From an archaeon (GTDB taxonomy: Archaea; Asgardarchaeota; Hermodarchaeia; Hermodarchaeales; Hermodarchaeaceae): a stretch of 6,217 nucleotides of DNA. The stretch is from contig JABXGV010000304.1 of the NCBI GenBank assembly GCA_016550485.1, positions 1-6,217 of the forward strand, given 5' to 3'. The translations under genes were made by a program, and so were the position numbers. A model generated the notes under the pieces. It did no database searches. It worked only from the letters and a program-made list of their open reading frames with translations, and was not told the origin of the DNA. Shown here piece by piece: positions 5,679 through 6,217 of this stretch; position 1 is the stretch's first letter, and each line of letters opens with the position of its first letter.

Positions 5679-6217
5679 ATGACACTGGGAGAATACGCCT
5701 CAAACATGTCTCAGTGTATCCGTTGCTCCAACTGTAAGTTCATCCCAGCTCTTCAGATTAAGAGCCAGCAGTTCTCGCAGATCTGCCCTTCCATCGACCG
5801 CTTCAACTTCCACGCCTATTCGGGTGGAGGCAGGATAATCATCGCCAATGCCCTCCATCAGGGACGACTGGAGGTCACCGAGGAACTCCGGGACATCGTC
5901 TATAAATGCACCATGTGCGGCGGCTGCGACATCTCTTGCAAGTTCTTCTTCGGGCTCGAACCTCTAGAAATCCTTGAGGAGCTCAGGGCTCACTGCGTCG
6001 AAAGCGGCGTTGGCCCCATGCCCCAGCACAAGCAATTCATGCAGAGCGTGACCACCCACAATAATCCCTACGGTGAGCCCCACGAGCAGCGTTTCGCATG
6101 GAAACCCCGTAAAATAAAGGTCAAACCTAGCTCAGACACCGCCTATTTTGCAGGGTGCACGGCTTCCTATAGACGACAGGAAATTGCAAAAGCCACAGTA
6201 AAAATCCTTGATAAAAT
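5679..6217 (+). CDS. GlcF/HdrD-like (Fe-S)-binding oxidoreductase subunit (partial, C-terminus beyond right edge)
   Basis: The 179 codons present have no stop, so the gene is cut by the window edge. The N-terminus has two iron-sulfur motifs. The first is CIRCSNC (C13, C16, C19) with a distant QICPS (C36), and the second is CTMCGGCDISC (C77, C80, C83, C87), the pattern of two [4Fe-4S] clusters. At 156-164 begins YFAGCTASY, the start of a cysteine-rich CCG domain as in HdrD, HdrB and GlcF. The remaining CCG sequence should lie past the edge. There is no signal peptide or membrane helix. Proteins of this type take electrons from an adjacent FAD dehydrogenase and pass them to a quinone, a disulfide or another carrier. 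The start is fixed by GGAGGTG six bases upstream and by abutment with the FAD gene. The electron acceptor cannot be told from the visible part. Confidence 0.9.
   Translation, partial: MTLGEYASNMSQCIRCSNCKFIPALQIKSQQFSQICPSIDRFNFHAYSGGGRIIIANALHQGRLEVTEELRDIVYKCTMCGGCDISCKFFFGLEPLEILEELRAHCVESGVGPMPQHKQFMQSVTTHNNPYGEPHEQRFAWKPRKIKVKPSSDTAYFAGCTASYRRQEIAKATVKILDK

Overview
The window looks like chromosomal DNA from an anaerobic archaeon. Three gene families point that way: a DUF1464 'predicted butyrate kinase' protein, an MptG-type beta-ribofuranosylaminobenzene 5'-phosphate synthase of tetrahydromethanopterin (H4MPT) synthesis, and a DUF447 flavoprotein-like protein. There are also GGAGGTG-type Shine-Dalgarno sites and possible BRE/TATA promoters. 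The species cannot be named from this sequence. A lineage using H4MPT as its C1 carrier (for example a Bathyarchaeia-, Asgard- or Archaeoglobus-like anaerobe) would fit, but this is inference.

Layout. Positions 1-592 (minus) hold the N-terminal 197 residues of a polytopic membrane protein that runs off the left edge. A 265-bp divergent intergenic region (593-857) carries a candidate promoter for each side. Positions 858-1955 (plus) encode the DUF1464 ASKHA-fold protein. It converges, with only 33 bp between stop codons, on a minus-strand pair: DUF447 (3655-2996), then MptG (2999-1989), joined by a 4-bp ATGA overlap. After a second divergent region (about 3656-3785), a plus-strand cluster begins: a 127-residue membrane protein of unknown function (3786-4169), an FAD-binding GlcD-like oxidoreductase (4200-5678), and a GlcF/HdrD-like iron-sulfur protein that abuts it as TAGATG and runs off the right edge (5679-6217).

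How the genes may work together. The minus-strand pair is probably one transcription unit tied to pterin C1-carrier synthesis, with DUF447 a plausible accessory protein. The plus-strand cluster looks like a flavin/iron-sulfur dehydrogenase unit: the FAD subunit would oxidise an unknown, probably organic-acid, substrate and pass electrons to the two N-terminal Fe-S sites of the next protein. The small membrane protein upstream could dock this unit at the membrane, but nothing in its sequence proves that. I saw no mobile elements, CRISPR arrays, tRNA or rRNA genes. The most interesting points are the divergent FAD/Fe-S unit with its unknown membrane partner and the coupled DUF447-MptG pair.
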